Notes under the pieces: model-generated
Databases searched by the model: none
What the model was told of the DNA's origin: nothing
The model's input: only the letters and a program-made list of their open reading frames with translations
Assembly: GCF_009730915.1 (NCBI RefSeq)
Contig: NC_052471.1
Coordinates: 30,042,185-30,106,184 of the forward strand
Source of the DNA: Dioscorea cayenensis subsp. rotundata
Lineage: Eukaryota; Streptophyta; Magnoliopsida; Dioscoreales; Dioscoreaceae
Length of the DNA: 64,000 nucleotides
Direction of reading: 5' to 3'
Part shown: piece after piece, positions 13,612-43,899 of the stretch
How positions within the stretch are numbered: the first letter of the stretch is position 1
Layout: each line of letters starts with the position of its first letter
Translations under genes and position numbers: made by a program

Positions 13612-16425
13612 CTACGCATGTAACCTGATTCTCCATCTCAAGAACTCAACAATGATGGAACTCCCACACATTGTAATGGCAAACCCAGTAAATGTCGCAA
13701 GTACCACTGACATAATAGATTGCATATGAAACTGCAGATAGACACAGATTCAAACCAAAAAATGAGTCAGTACTACTATTACCAACAAAATTCCGGATGG
13801 ATGGAATGCATATACAAGAACCATATTTTTCCTTTAGTAAACAAATTCACCCACTTACCATAGAGTAAAATAGATGAGCAAACAGCACAACCAACACAAA
13901 CTGAACTGATGAATAAATCCAAGTGCATGTCCCAGCCACTGTATACATGAAGCAGTTACAAAAGATAAAACATCATCCACATGATACTGATGTTTTAAAA
14001 TCATGAATCATTTGATTTTACCCATTGTCGAGGAAGTCATGCTTGCTAGAAGACCCAAGATGAAAGAGAAAGGCACGGCAATGGCCAGAGCAGTGAAACC
14101 ATTATCAGCAACCTGCCAATGACACCTCTCATCAGCTGTTGAATCATTTAAACTGAATTGGATAAGTGAGATGAATTGAGTGAATTGTGTTACCAATAGC
14201 TGTTCCAAGAAACAGAAGTAGGCAAGCATGCTGACAAACACTAGGACCGGCATTTCCTGAAAGACCCTGGTGATAAAGGTGATGACATGTATCAGATGTC
14301 TAACACACAACAAACCACTAAAAATATTTGTGACTCCATTGAACAAAATTGTGAAAACTATGGCTTGAAGCAATGAGCAAGAATATATGCACACATGCAC
14401 ACTCTGAATTCAGAGTTTCTACAGGTAAACAAAGTTTTTTGTCAATTGATCCAAAAGATAAATTCAGGCATTCACCAAATTAATGCAGGTATGAGAAGTA
14501 AGACTCACCCGTAATTACAGACGATTCTTTGTGATATGGTGCCTGTTTGAACAACAGCTGCCTGAATATTGTGAATACGTAAAAGTGTAACAGGTAGGTT
14601 TTTGACCTCTTGCTTACAAACTTCACAATTTTTGGAACCTCTAAGAATAAACCACTTCAAAGCACATTCTTTATGGGCTAGGGCAAGTTCTCCTTTGCAG
14701 CTACATTCTAATTTGAGTGTGTCACCACCTTCGCATAGTTCAATCATGCAAATACGACAGACAGCCTCCTCTTCAGCAATATCCTCACCATCATCATTAC
14801 TTTCTGAACCATTTTGATAGACAAAAAAATAATTAAGGTGCTTCTCCAAAATTAAAGACAGCGGCTGGTACATAATAGGGCAAATTGAGGTAGTAAGCTG
14901 ATGTAGAAAAGAAGGTCTTTTCCTCTTATGTGCTCTTTGGTCAAGGCAAATAGAATAAAGGAATACAAGTTTGGATCTATATGTGTTGAAGAATAGGAAC
15001 ATTGATCACAAGATTTTTTTTCTATTTCAATATGAAAATTAAATGGGGAAAATTAGTCTCAGAATTTTAAAATAGAATCTGCAATGTATGATGCCAAGAT
15101 TGAATTTTTTACCATGGTCTGGAGAAGCTATGATCTCGGGTGTGGCACAACTCATGTCTACTATTCTTGGAGTTGGAATTACGCGATACATGTTGCCTAA
15201 AGAATCCATTCTTTTAATGTTTTTGGGTTTGGCAACTGCAGGCAGAGAAAGTGAACGATGTATCTTCTTCTTGAACTCTTTTCTCTGTCAAAGAAGAAGA
15301 ACCTAGTGAGGAATGAATCTAAATGTTATCCTGAACATAGACCTACCCATTCATCAGGCTTGGGAACTAATTCTTATGGTACCAACAGATGGATAATTCT
15401 CAACAATAATAAAGCATTATGATTAGCGTACATATGCATGAATGCAGGGTGATAATTTCATATAAAAGTGTGTAGAGCAATAAGCAGACTACTGATCGAA
15501 GTGAATATAATTATTTGGAAATATTGTAAGCGCAATTAAAAAAATGAAGAAAATAATGTGTAGCCATTTATCATTGGTGCAAATGATGCTAGATGCTGTT
15601 TCCATGGAATTTATTAGTGTGTGTGTGTGTGTGTGTGTATTGCATCAAATTTAGTGTGTGTGTATATATATATATATATATGCATATATATTACATCCAA
15701 ATTACTTACATCTGACATGGAGGTGCCAACTGGGGTAGTTCTAAGTGAAAACATGCCATGCAAATGAGCAACAGGAGTAACAGGAAGAGATGATGATCCT
15801 CTTGGTGTCGATGAGAACAACTTAGTGAAGGATAATGACCTCAATACAGAAGGCTTCTCGCTGCTTGTTGCTGATGAATCATCTTGAACTATAACATCAC
15901 ATTTATCAATCTCAGAAACTGGACTCCGGAACTTAAAGCTCAGCCTTGGAAGGAGAATTTTTTTTATGGATGGTTTGGGTTTATATGATGAGATATCAGG
16001 GGATTTATGTTTTCTGTTGAAAGATGTAGGGCTTTTTGTGGGGAAAGGATTAACATTAGGAGAAGCACAATTTGATGTTAAAGGCATATTCAGTGCTACA
16101 AAATCTATGGATGCATCCTGCACACTAGTAGAGGGTATCTCTATAGAAAGCTTGGGGAGTTTCCCATGCTGAATATGTGAAATTTCTTCTGATGTTGCAG
16201 CTGTCTCACTGTTATCCTGTTAAAAAGGAATATATATATATATATATCTTGGCCAAAAAAAAAGGAATATACATATATATATATATATATATATGCTAAA
16301 TATAAACTCAAGACACTATTTAAGAGTGCAAATTTGAGCACAAAATTTACCTGCACATTAAGAAGAAGAGATTTTGTGTGACCCCTGTCACCTTCTTCAT
16401 GAGACATGAACCTTTCAGGTCCCAT
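13612..16425 (-). CDS. RING-CH (C4HC3) zinc finger membrane protein, putative E3 ubiquitin ligase
   Basis: Eight exons join in frame to 470 aa: 16425-16351, 16216-15710, 15284-15113, 14803-14509, 14266-14194, 14112-14022, 13938-13859 and 13731-13612. A Ser/Pro-rich N-terminal half is followed by an acidic stretch and a RING-CH finger at about 267-315 (CRIC, CSC, a His, then C-x2-C). This is the C4HC3 arrangement of MARCH-type E3 ligases. Four hydrophobic segments follow at about 352-374, 380-400, 410-428 and 434-455, so the protein is probably a membrane-anchored ligase with a cytosolic RING. It resembles the plant family of AT5G18760/AT3G06330, and perhaps AT5G60580 by position. The ATG at 16425 gives MGPERFMS; an additional non-coding 5' exon is possible. 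The substrate is unknown. Confidence 0.88.
15617..15681. repeat. (GT)n and (TA)n microsatellites in RING-CH intron 2
   Basis: A GT run at about 15617-15638 is followed by a TA run at about 15663-15681. They end less than 30 bp from the 5' splice site of exon 2 at 15709. Confidence 0.9.
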
Positions 16426-18020
16426 TTCAAGGCTTGTTGTCAGCAGTTGGATGATAGGCGGGTCCTTGAATTAAGCATGTATATCAGTAATGTGATTCAT
16501 AAACACCAAACACCCTCACAATGAATTTCACAGCATGTTCTGCAAATTATTAAATTTTTTTTTTTAAAACAAAAAAAAGAAACAAAGGACAAAAGGAATT
16601 TCAGACACCAGTAACTTCATATTATCTTCAATACTCCCAGGCACAAAGTATAAAAAGAACCGAAGAAGGCATAAAACTGAATGAATGCTTGGCAAAAGGA
16701 AAACATATGATGTGAACTGGCAACCATATCACTCTGAAATTAAAAATAAATTTAAAAAAAAAACATAGATGTCATGGAAAAAATTTTAATTATATGATGA
16801 GAAGACAAGGATACATACAGGGATTATTTACAGATTTAGCAGCATTTGATGGAGTGATTTGAGATCAGGAAACCATAGAACCAGAAGTTGCAGAGTGTAT
16901 GAACGAGCGTGAGCGGCAGTGAGTGAATCGTGATGTAAGAAATAGCGGGAGACTGTTGCGCCAGTAGGGCCCTCCGGCAAAATGAGCATGATATTGATGC
17001 GTCCACAAGCGTGTTTTTTTTTTCTTTAAATAATAAAAATAATAATAATAATATATCAGGTATTGGGGATTATAGCTCAATGAATTTGGCAGCAGATACT
17101 CCAGCATGTCAAAAGAGGGATAAGGAGGGCATGGCGCTCAAAATCCACATCTGACCCAATCCATGACTCCCCGCGTAAAACAGTTTGCTGGAAATTACAC
17201 ATCATTTTCAAGTATTATCCTCAACAGGGCAAAGGATAACAAGTGTTAGTGTTAGTGCTAGTGAGCCATCAAGTGTGAGTGGAGCTTTGTGGATCTCCAA
17301 CAAGGTACAAGTGGAAGGTGCAATAACATGACAGATCTCTTGTTCAAAGTAGCACTATCTGCCAAATCTAGCACAAATGTCATTGTGGGTTCAAATGAAG
17401 TCAAAAAACATTCCACAATTCAAGTAAACTCAAGTCACCTTAAAAAAATTTTAAATAAATAAATAAAACATGGCATCTTGCTTCCTCCTGCGACCCCCTG
17501 TCTTCTAACGGCCTTCCCAGCTGCTTAAATAACTTGGGCGTACAAATTTTTTTAATTAAGCAGTTACATAGTACCACGCTTCCATCTTCTAATAACGAAA
17601 CAGATGAATCATGAAACTATTTTGAGGAATTGACTATAAGTTAAATGTTAGAATTAAAACAAAAATATATACTGGCATATGACTGCTGCACACAATTTAC
17701 ACAATTGTTCATAGAATGCCCACATATCCGCCCAGTTTAAATGAATTGCAGGACAAACAAAAAAGTTAAAAAAAAAAAAGAGCAAATGGTGATGCTGGAG
17801 CACCTGCCAAAAACCACAATTGCACGGCACTAGGAAGAAAGGGCCGACAACGATCTCATCTTTTGGGAGATGCTATTATTCATCATTTGACACGTCCTTT
17901 TGTGCCAAAACCTGGCTGTCTACATTAGGTTTATTTATAGTTGTAACGGGTAATCCAAGCAACTCTGGGCACCCATTTCACATGAGCGTTCCCCTCAGAT
18001 TTAATAAGAGAGGGGCCTTC
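16426..18020. other. Intergenic RING-CH upstream / GRIK 3' flank
   Basis: AT-rich intergenic DNA between two minus-strand genes. It should include the RING-CH promoter and 5' UTR (near 16430-16950) and the GRIK 3' UTR (just below 18021). I saw no coding exon, transposon termini or RNA gene. Confidence 0.5.
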
Positions 18021-35829
<17,809 letters not shown>

Positions 35830-36158
35830 GCAGGAACTTGGTTAGCAGAGAGAGAGAGAGAGAGAGAGAGAGCAAACGCGAAAATCAAAAGGATGAGGAA
35901 GAGCGAGACTGATGCAGTGAAAGGAGATCAATGGAAGGAAGGAGAAGAAGGCCAGCGTATCAAAAAATGTACTGTGTCGTCCATCTACATTGCGGCACTA
36001 GGACAGCAGACTGAGAGAGAGAGAAAGCGAGGGGAAGGAAGGAAGGATCATCGAATACTTACTGATCAATCCTGTGCCCCCGTGGCTTTCGAACTTTTTT
36101 TTGGAGAGAAGAACTACTCAGAGAAGGAGAAGAAATCCGAAATCCCCAACCCAACCTT

Positions 36159-36195
<37 letters not shown>

Positions 36196-36986
36196 CAATT
36201 GGGAAAGAACCCTAGATCAGCCGCCCTGCCGATCACTTCTGTGTACGTCCTACTATCTATCGTTGATGCTGCGAAAGAGTCGATGTAGTTTATTATTGAT
36301 AGAAAAAACGCAGTGAGGAACCCGAGGATGGATGGATGGATTGATTGGAATAACGGGCCTCGACTCGATGCAGGAGAGGAGGGAGATTGTGGGAATAGAG
36401 TCGGGATAACGGTGCTTTTTGAGTCCTTGATTGACGCACAATATGATATGACACTGTCATGTATCATATAGTGCAACAGAGCCGGTGCCATTCTCATTCC
36501 AATGCCTGTCACCAGGACCTAGACGCGAATCCGAATCCAAACCCAAACGCGAGTGTGAGACCAGGCGGCACTTGTTTGGCTATTTCTCATATTTCTAGTC
36601 ACGGACGGGATTCTTTTATTCTCATCTCATCAGATGAGCAGTGGCCTCAAGAATTTGTTCCATGCAACCAATTATAAACGGATTAGTCATTATGTTGAAA
36701 TTTGTAGAGATGAAATGACTTTTAGGCCAACCATAACGTGGCGCCATGAACATTGTGTGCAAGTACCACGCTCATGCCAGCTAGCCTGCTGACTACATCC
36801 ACAAGCACGAGCCGTAATGCTGGTTTGAAGTCATAAGGAAATGATGTTAGTTGCGCACGGATTTGATTTCGGTGTAAAAAATCAATGAAATGATCGTCAT
36901 CCCTCACTAGTCCAAACTGCACTACAAAGAAAAAAAAAACCAATTTAATCTATCCCATGCCTTAGTCTAAGTTTATTGATTAGGTT
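35830..36986. promoter_or_regulatory. GRIK upstream region with GA/CT tracts
   Basis: This is the region directly upstream of the GRIK start codon. It carries a (GA)n run at 35847-35872, 17 bp from the ATG and probably in the 5' UTR, and a (CT)n run at 36162-36193. GA/CT tracts of this kind are common in plant core promoters and bind BBR/BPC factors. The open frames here are by-products of the repeats. No TATA box was assigned. Confidence 0.45.
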
Positions 36987-37773
36987 AATTGTTTATGTGA
37001 CTGTCCAATCAACACGTCTTCTTTTAAATTTTAATAACTGAACTACTGTAATGACTGATAAGTCATTTATATGCAGGGTACCAAAGGATTTAAAAAAAAA
37101 AGCACACGTGAAGATTGTTTATGTGATTGTCCAATTAACTAGTAAGTCAGTTGATTGTTTATGTGACTGTCCAATCAACACGTCTTCTTTCAAATTTTAA
37201 TAACTGAACCACTGTAATGATTGGTAAGTCATTTATATGCAGGGTGCCAAAGGATTTAAAAAAAAACGCAAGTGAAGATTATTTGTGACTGTCCAATCAA
37301 CTAGTAAGTCAGTTGATTGTTTATGTGACTGTCCAATCAACACGTCTTCTTTCAAATTTTAATAACTGAACCACTATAATGACTGGTAAGTCATTTATAT
37401 GCAGGGTGCCAAAGGATTTAAAAAAAAAAACACACAAGTGAAGATTATTTATGTGATTGTCCAATCAACTAGTAAGTCAGTTGATTGTTTATGTGATCGT
37501 CCCAATCAACACGCCTTCTTTCAAATTTTAATAACTGAACCACTATAATGACTGGTAAGTCATTTATATGCAGGGTGCCAAAGGATTTAAAAAAAAAACG
37601 CAAGTGAAGATTATTTATGTGACTGTCCAATCAATTAGTAAGTCAGTTGATTGTTTATGTGACTGTCCAATCAACACGTCTTCTTTCAAATTTTAATAAC
37701 TGAACCACTGTAATGACTGGTAAGTCAGTTATATGTAGGGCGCCAAAGGTTTTTAAAAAAAAACGCACGTGAA
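36987..37773. repeat. Tandem array of five ~166-bp units across an LTR junction
   Basis: Five units begin (GTTTATGTGA motif) at 36991, 37157, 37319, 37487 and 37653, with spacings of 166, 162, 168 and 166 bp. Each unit contains flanking genomic DNA ending in ACCAC (ACTAC in the first), then about 65 bp that equal the first bases of retrotransposon 2's LTR (TGTAATGACTGGTAAGTCA onward). The last unit runs on into the real 5' LTR at 37709. The array therefore arose after the retrotransposon inserted. Confidence 0.9.
37704..37708. repeat. Target-site duplication ACCAC, left copy
   Basis: ACCAC precedes the TG of the 5' LTR and recurs exactly at 44551-44555 after the ACA end of the 3' LTR. Confidence 0.85.
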
Positions 37774-39335
37774 AAGGAGCACGGCAGGAAAAGAAGCTCA
37801 ACTTAAAACTGCTAACTCGGCACGCGACGTGGAGGAATCTTTAATAGCTAGACAAATGGCCAAACGGGAAAGGCGGAGGAGCGTAAGGTGGGAGGCTTTT
37901 ATCTACACCTGACAGCGTGGCAAAAGCAAGGATGGTGATTAGCCAGGAGGAAGAGTTAGTTATGCTCTAGTACATGAGGAGTATAAAAGTTGAAGAGAAG
38001 GAGCATAGTAGCAGAGAAGAAAGTAGAAGGTTCTTGGGCCTTAACTTAATTCTTCAACGATCTTCTCCGATGATCCGACAGGAGGGAAGTTATTCCCACT
38101 ATCTTACTATATTATGGAAATTTAAAAAAAAAAAATCATGCGGTTTCGCGTTTTCGCAATTCAAGGCATGTGTGTTTTTTTTTTTGGCATTTATATACCT
38201 TGTGGTTTTCCAGTTTTGGTAAATCAAGGAAAAACCGTCAACACCGTCAAATTTTGCTTACTTGGCAGGGTAAAACCGACATTTCACATTAAAAATCCTT
38301 TTCTTGTTCGAGCTGCAGACCAACTCGCATATCACCCATCGTTAGGTCAACAGTGGACAAAGGGGTAGCTCTCAACCAGGCTAGACATGAAGAATTCCAA
38401 ATCAAGCTACTCCCAATATCCTTTCGTCTCTCTTTTTTCTTTAAAATCAAAAGATCACATATCAATCAAAGAGTGTTTATGAAGATGAGGAAGAGGAAAA
38501 AGGCCAACACTGTCCCTATTTTTTGTCCATATTTATGTATGTATTTGTTCAGTATTTGATTAGTCAACTCATAGCAAGAGAAGACAACTAAAATTGTAAT
38601 TTGTGTTTTTCATTCATGTTAGTGACCATGGTCTGCAAAACTGAAAAAATTAACTCAATACATACAAACTCCTAGGCATATCGATGGAAATTAGAACCCT
38701 ATCGTACGATTGAAGAGAATGAGTTTTTTTTCAATGGGGATGGGGAAATACTAGCTCGGTCACCTTTACACACTGAGGAATTTGGCTTTCCTTCTGTGCA
38801 ACCCTATCCGGTGGAGAACGTCACCTTCGTCTGAACCCTAGAAACCCTGTGCGGGAGAAAAGTTCTCAATAGCCATGACATGATCATCTTAGGGTGATCC
38901 TTTTGCCAACTTCAACAAGATGGGCGATAATCAAGATGGCGCTGAAGAAGAAGATAGGTGTTAACCCGCTCATTAAATAACTTTTCTCATTAAGCTAAAT
39001 CCCTCATTATTCTAACTTAATGAGATAATTAAACTAACTAGTCCGAGTTGGCACCAGTTCGGACGGAAAAAGGATTGTTAATGTGAAATGTCAGTTTTAC
39101 CTTGCCGCGTAAAAAATTTGATGGCATTGACAATTTTTCCTTGGTTTGCCAAAGCCGGAAAACCACAAGGTACATAAATGCCAAAAAAAAACACATGCCT
39201 TGAATTGTGAAAATGCAAAACCACATGGTTTTTTTTTTTTTATTTCCTCTACTATATTTTAGCTTTTTTTCAGTAGATCTATAACCCTGTGGGCATAATT
39301 TCCTTATTGTTTGTATGTTTGGAGATTTGAACTCA
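37709..39335 (+). repeat. 5' LTR of retrotransposon 2, interrupted and 3'-truncated
   Basis: Segments 37709-38113 and 39259-39335 align with 43900-44376 of the 3' LTR. The interval between is a Mutator-like insertion. Similarity ends at GAACTCA; the remaining ~174 bp seen in the 3' LTR are missing. Confidence 0.88.
38114..39249. mobile_element. Mutator-like (MULE) non-autonomous element
   Basis: An insertion of 1136 bp is flanked by an exact 9-bp duplication TACTATATT (38105-38113 and 39250-39258), and the undisturbed 3' LTR has this site once. Long terminal inverted repeats of about 200 bp are visible: the left end has an A-run, then ATTCAAGGCATGTGTG and CTTGTGGTTTTCC, and the right end carries the same motifs in reverse. 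Long inverted repeats with a 9-bp duplication are typical of MULEs. The interior (about 38320-39040) has no transposase or recognisable captured gene. Confidence 0.88.
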
Positions 39336-39336
39336 A

Positions 39337-42300
39337 GATGACTGAAAATACTAAAATGAAGGAGTTAGCCTCCAAGGTAGATACTATGATGATTGTGATG
39401 GAACAAAGAATCCAAAAGGAAAACAGAATTATGGCGGCCATAGATCAGAATGATGAAAGAATGAAGATGTTGAAGTAGTTAATAATTAAAAACATCTATG
39501 ATGGAAAATCAACAAAGCTCAAAGGTAGTTGGCATTGATGAAATTAATTTTGTTGGGCAATTGGAGATTAGGGAGTTGGAAAAACAAAGGAAATCACAAC
39601 CATTTTGTACCAGATCTGTTAAGGTGGATTTTTCCAAATTTGAAGGGGAGAATGTATTGCAATGGATCTTTCAAGCTAAGAGATTTTCAAATATTATGGT
39701 GTTACTAATGCAAACAGATTGGAAATAGCTTCAATTCATTTTGATGGGCATGTGGTTCCTTGGTTTTACATGTTGGAAAAAGGAAGGGAGGGTGACAACT
39801 TGGGCAGCATTGGTGGAAGCAGTGGAAGATAGATATGGTCCTTCAATATTAGACAATCCTGAGTATGCTTTATTTAAGCTTACTCTAGAGGATCCAGTTG
39901 ACAATTACTACAGTAAATTCATTGAGTTAGCCAATCGAGTGGATGGATCATGGAATAGCTCCAGGTAAAATGTTATCTTGTTTCATTAGTGGCTTGAAGA
40001 AGGAAATTCATAGAGAGATTATTCTGTGGGTGCCTAAATCATTATCTAAGGCACCCAAAGTTGGCCAGAATTTTTGAAGATAAATATGTGACTGTTAACA
40101 AAGTTGGAGTCAAGAAAATGGTTTACTCTCCTAACATTAATCTTGTTAAAATGGCAAATCCAGTGATTAAAGCTCTTCGTGGGCCAAATCCCTTGTAGGA
40201 TACACAAGCTATTACTCAAGTTCCTTATAATTCTACACAACCAGCAAGGAGAATCAGTTTTAATGAAATGCAGTTAAGGAAAACCAAAGGATTGTGCTTC
40301 AATTGTGATTAAAAATTTACTTCATCACATAGATGTCAGAATAAAAGATTGTTGCTCTTGTAGTGGGAAGATGAACATCCTGATTCTACAGAAAAAGAAT
40401 TCCCTGAATTTATAGTGGAATTGGAGACTGAACCTAATGCTACAAAAGAAGACAGTAATCCAAAATTGTGTCTAAATGCTATGAATAGTTATGCAGTTTC
40501 AGGCACCCTGAGATTTACAAGGAATATCAAGGGCTATCCAATCAAGGTGTTGTTAGATGGAGGAAGTGGTAATAACTTTATACAACCCAAGTTTGCCACA
40601 TTTTTACAGCTGGACATACAACCAACTACCCCATTCAAGGTGTGGGTAGGAGATGGAAATTCCTTATAGGTGGAGGAAAATGTGGATAAATTGAATGTCA
40701 AATTCATGAGTGCTCACTTAGTTTACCTGTGTATCTGCTGCAATTTTCTAGTGCTGAGTTGATTATTGGAGCAGCTTGACTGGCAACCTTGGGGAATCAC
40801 ATTACCAGTTAGAAAACATTATCTTCAAATTTTTTCTAGGATGGAAAATTCGCAGCACTATTTGGAGAAAGGGAAAATGGTCCTCAAATTATTTCTGTTC
40901 ATCAATTACATATAGGCTTAGTTCATTCAGGTCAATTGCTGAATGTTATCAAATGATAATTGAATCATTAGATGTAGATGAAGAACAAAGAAATAATTCT
41001 GGGGGGTTAGCAGTTAAGACATAATCAGTAATGACATTTTTAGATGAAATGTCTTTTGCATTAAAACAATTATTACCAAAGTATCACAGGGTGTTTGATA
41101 TACCAAAAGGCTTACCTTCATCAAGATTGCGTGATCATAAAATTCCATTGCAAGCAAATGCACAACCTGTTAAGGTAAGGCTTTCTAGGTATCCTCATAG
41201 CCTGAAGACAAAAATTGAATCAATGGCGGAGCAAATGTTAAGAGAAGGACTAATTGAGCCTAGCAACAACCCCTTCTCCTCTCTTATTATACTTGTAAAA
41301 AAGAAAAATGGCACATGGAGGTTTTGCACTGATTATAGGGCCTTGAATGCCATTACAGTGAAGGATGCATATCCCATACCAATAGTTGATGAATTATTGG
41401 ATGAGCTGAATGGTGCCAAATATTTTTCCAAATTAGATATGAGGTTTGGCTACCATCAAGTATTAATACATACTAAAGACAAACACATGACATCATTCAA
41501 AACCCATCATGGGCATTTCCAGTGGTTAGTAATGTCATTTAGGGCTTTCAAATACCCTAGCAAATTTTTAGTCTTTAATGAATAACATATTTTAGTTTGC
41601 TATGAGGAGATTTGTCTTGATATCTTTTGATGGTATATTGGTTTATAGTGGAGATTGGGAAAGCCACATGGAACACTTGGCAATTGTAATATTCATATTG
41701 CAGGAAAATCAAATCTATGCCAAATATACAAAATGTGAGTTTGGCTTGATGAAAATTGAATATTTAGGACATACAGTGTTAGTTGAAGGGGTGAGGATGG
41801 AGGAGTCTAAAATAGAAGCTATCTTAAAGTAGCCAACGACAACTAATATTAAACAATTGAGAGGATTTCTGGGTTTGAGTGGGGTACTATAGAAGATTCA
41901 TTTGCAATTATGCTACCATAGCTCATCCACTCACAGAATTGCTTAAGAAAGATGGTTTTCAGAAGAATGGGGCAGCACATGATGCATTTTAGAGTCTGAA
42001 AAGCAGTATTACTTCCGCATCAGTACTTAAGATGCATGTTTTTTCAAAGCCTTTCATTTGGAAACAGATGCTTCAGGATTGGGAATTGGGGTTGTATTAA
42101 ACCAGGAAAAACATCTTATTGCATATTTTTCAAATAAATTAACTCCAGCCATGCGGAAACAATCAGCCTTTGTAAGAGAGTTATTTGTTGTCATTGAAGC
42201 AGTGAGTAAATTCAAACATTACTTGGTTGGGCAAAAAATTTATTATAAAGATAGATTAGGAAGCATTAAAGCACTTGTGTTAGTAGGTTATACATACACC

Positions 42301-43890
42301 AGAGTAGCAGAGGTGGCTTCCAAAAATATTAGGGTATGATTTTTCTATTGAGTATAAGCCAGGAGTGGAAAAAATAGCAGTTGATGCACTATTAAAAAGT
42401 TATATGTTGGCTTTCACTTCTTTACATTGTTAATTGGTGTTTGAAATACAACAACTATGGCTGTAGGATCCTTTTTGTTCCAACATAGTGACAACAATAC
42501 AACAAAGCACTACTTATGATGCAAAGTTCACATTGGAGAACCAGTTGTTATGGTATAATGACAGGATAGTAGTCCCAAATGATTCTATGATTAGAAAGCA
42601 ATTGTTACGGGAATTTCATACTTAAAAAATTGGAGGTCATGCAGGGGCACTTAGAACATAATTCAGAATATCATCTCAATTTTATTGGCATGGATTGCAC
42701 AAAGATGTCTCTAATTATGTAAGAGCTTGTCTAATATGTCAACAGGCAAAGACTCCAAATACTCACCCTGGAGGATTGTTGCAACCTCTTCCAATTCCAC
42801 AGAAAATTTGGGAGGAAATTGCCATGGATGTTCATTGTCAGGCTTCCAAATTCCAAAAAAATTATAGTAATTCTGGTTGTTATTGACAGACTTTCAAAGT
42901 ATGGACATTTTATTCCACTCAAAGGGGATTTTTCTAGTGCAACAATTGCTACAACATTTATACACAACATCATTAAATTATATGGAGTTCCTAAATCTAT
43001 TGTGTCAGATAGAGATAGATTCTTTCTCAGTAATTTCTGGAAATCTCTTTTTCAATCATGGGTACGACATTGGCAATGTCTTCATCTTATCATCCACAGA
43101 CGAATGGTCAAACAAAAGCCTTAAATAAGAGTTTGGAGATGTATCTGAGGTGTTTTGTTTCTAGAAAATCCAAAGCAATGGTGGGATTTACTTCCTGGGG
43201 CCCAGTTCTGGTATAATACTACTTTTTATTGCAATGTTGGTATGACTCCATTCCAAGTGGTTTATGGTCGAGACTCTCGAACATTGATCACAAATTACTC
43301 CAATGAACATATATAATCCTCCAGATATTGCTACATTTGTACAACAAAGAGATAGAGTTCTGAAGTAATTAAAATAGAATATAATCAAAGCTCAAGTGCA
43401 CCCGAAGAAGTTTGCTGACAAAAATAGAACTGGAATTTCTTTTACAGGAGGTCAGTGGGTTTTTCTTAAATTGCAACCTTATAGGCAATACTGAGTAGCT
43501 TTTGGCATGAATCATAAACTAAGCATGTGCTATTTGGGCCTTTTCAAGTTGTTAAAAAAATTGGTGCTGTGGCATATCAATTGGCATTACCTGTGAAGGT
43601 ACGCATACATCCAGTGTTTCATGTATCCCAATTAAAGAAAATGTAAAGGAGATCCAGACGCATAGGCAAATTCTATTCCACTTCCTTTGATTACTACTGA
43701 AGAGTTTCTAGAATTACAGCCAATGGCAGTTATATAGAGAAGGACAATTATCCAAAACAATCAACTGATTGACCAAGTTCTCATTGAATGGGAAAGGCAT
43801 GTTGGTAGCTGACAATTCTTAGGAAGATGTGGAACAAATGCAGCAATAGTATCCATTGTTTAACCTTGAGGACAAGGTTAATTTGAATGG
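39337..43890 (+). pseudogene. Decayed gag-pol of retrotransposon 2
   Basis: The gag frame starts almost directly at the LTR stump (ATG at 39338) with a Met/Lys/Glu-rich coiled-coil-like stretch. The capsid-like region follows at about 39600-39970 and a zinc knuckle containing a stop near 40290-40350. A protease-like LLDGGSGNNF is near 40548-40580. Reverse transcriptase is at 41031-41660, with FDGILVYS in place of the usual active-site sequence. RNase H (ETDASGLGIG) is at 42058-42200. Integrase covers 42690-43130. A broken chromodomain-like end runs to LEDK at about 43866-43877. Many stops and frameshifts rule out function. Confidence 0.88.
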
Positions 43891-43899
43891 AGGGGGTAA

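Noticed and set aside
35893-36288. 131-aa open frame upstream of GRIK
   Set aside because: It runs through the CT microsatellite and has low-complexity translation with no family resemblance; it lies in the probable promoter.
36987-37773. CRISPR-like or centromeric satellite array
   Set aside because: Units are contiguous without unique spacers, the genome is eukaryotic, and there are only five units tied to one LTR junction.
39498-43128. Individual open frames as host genes
   Set aside because: All lie within retrotransposon 2 and correspond to pieces of gag, RT, RNase H and integrase broken by stops.
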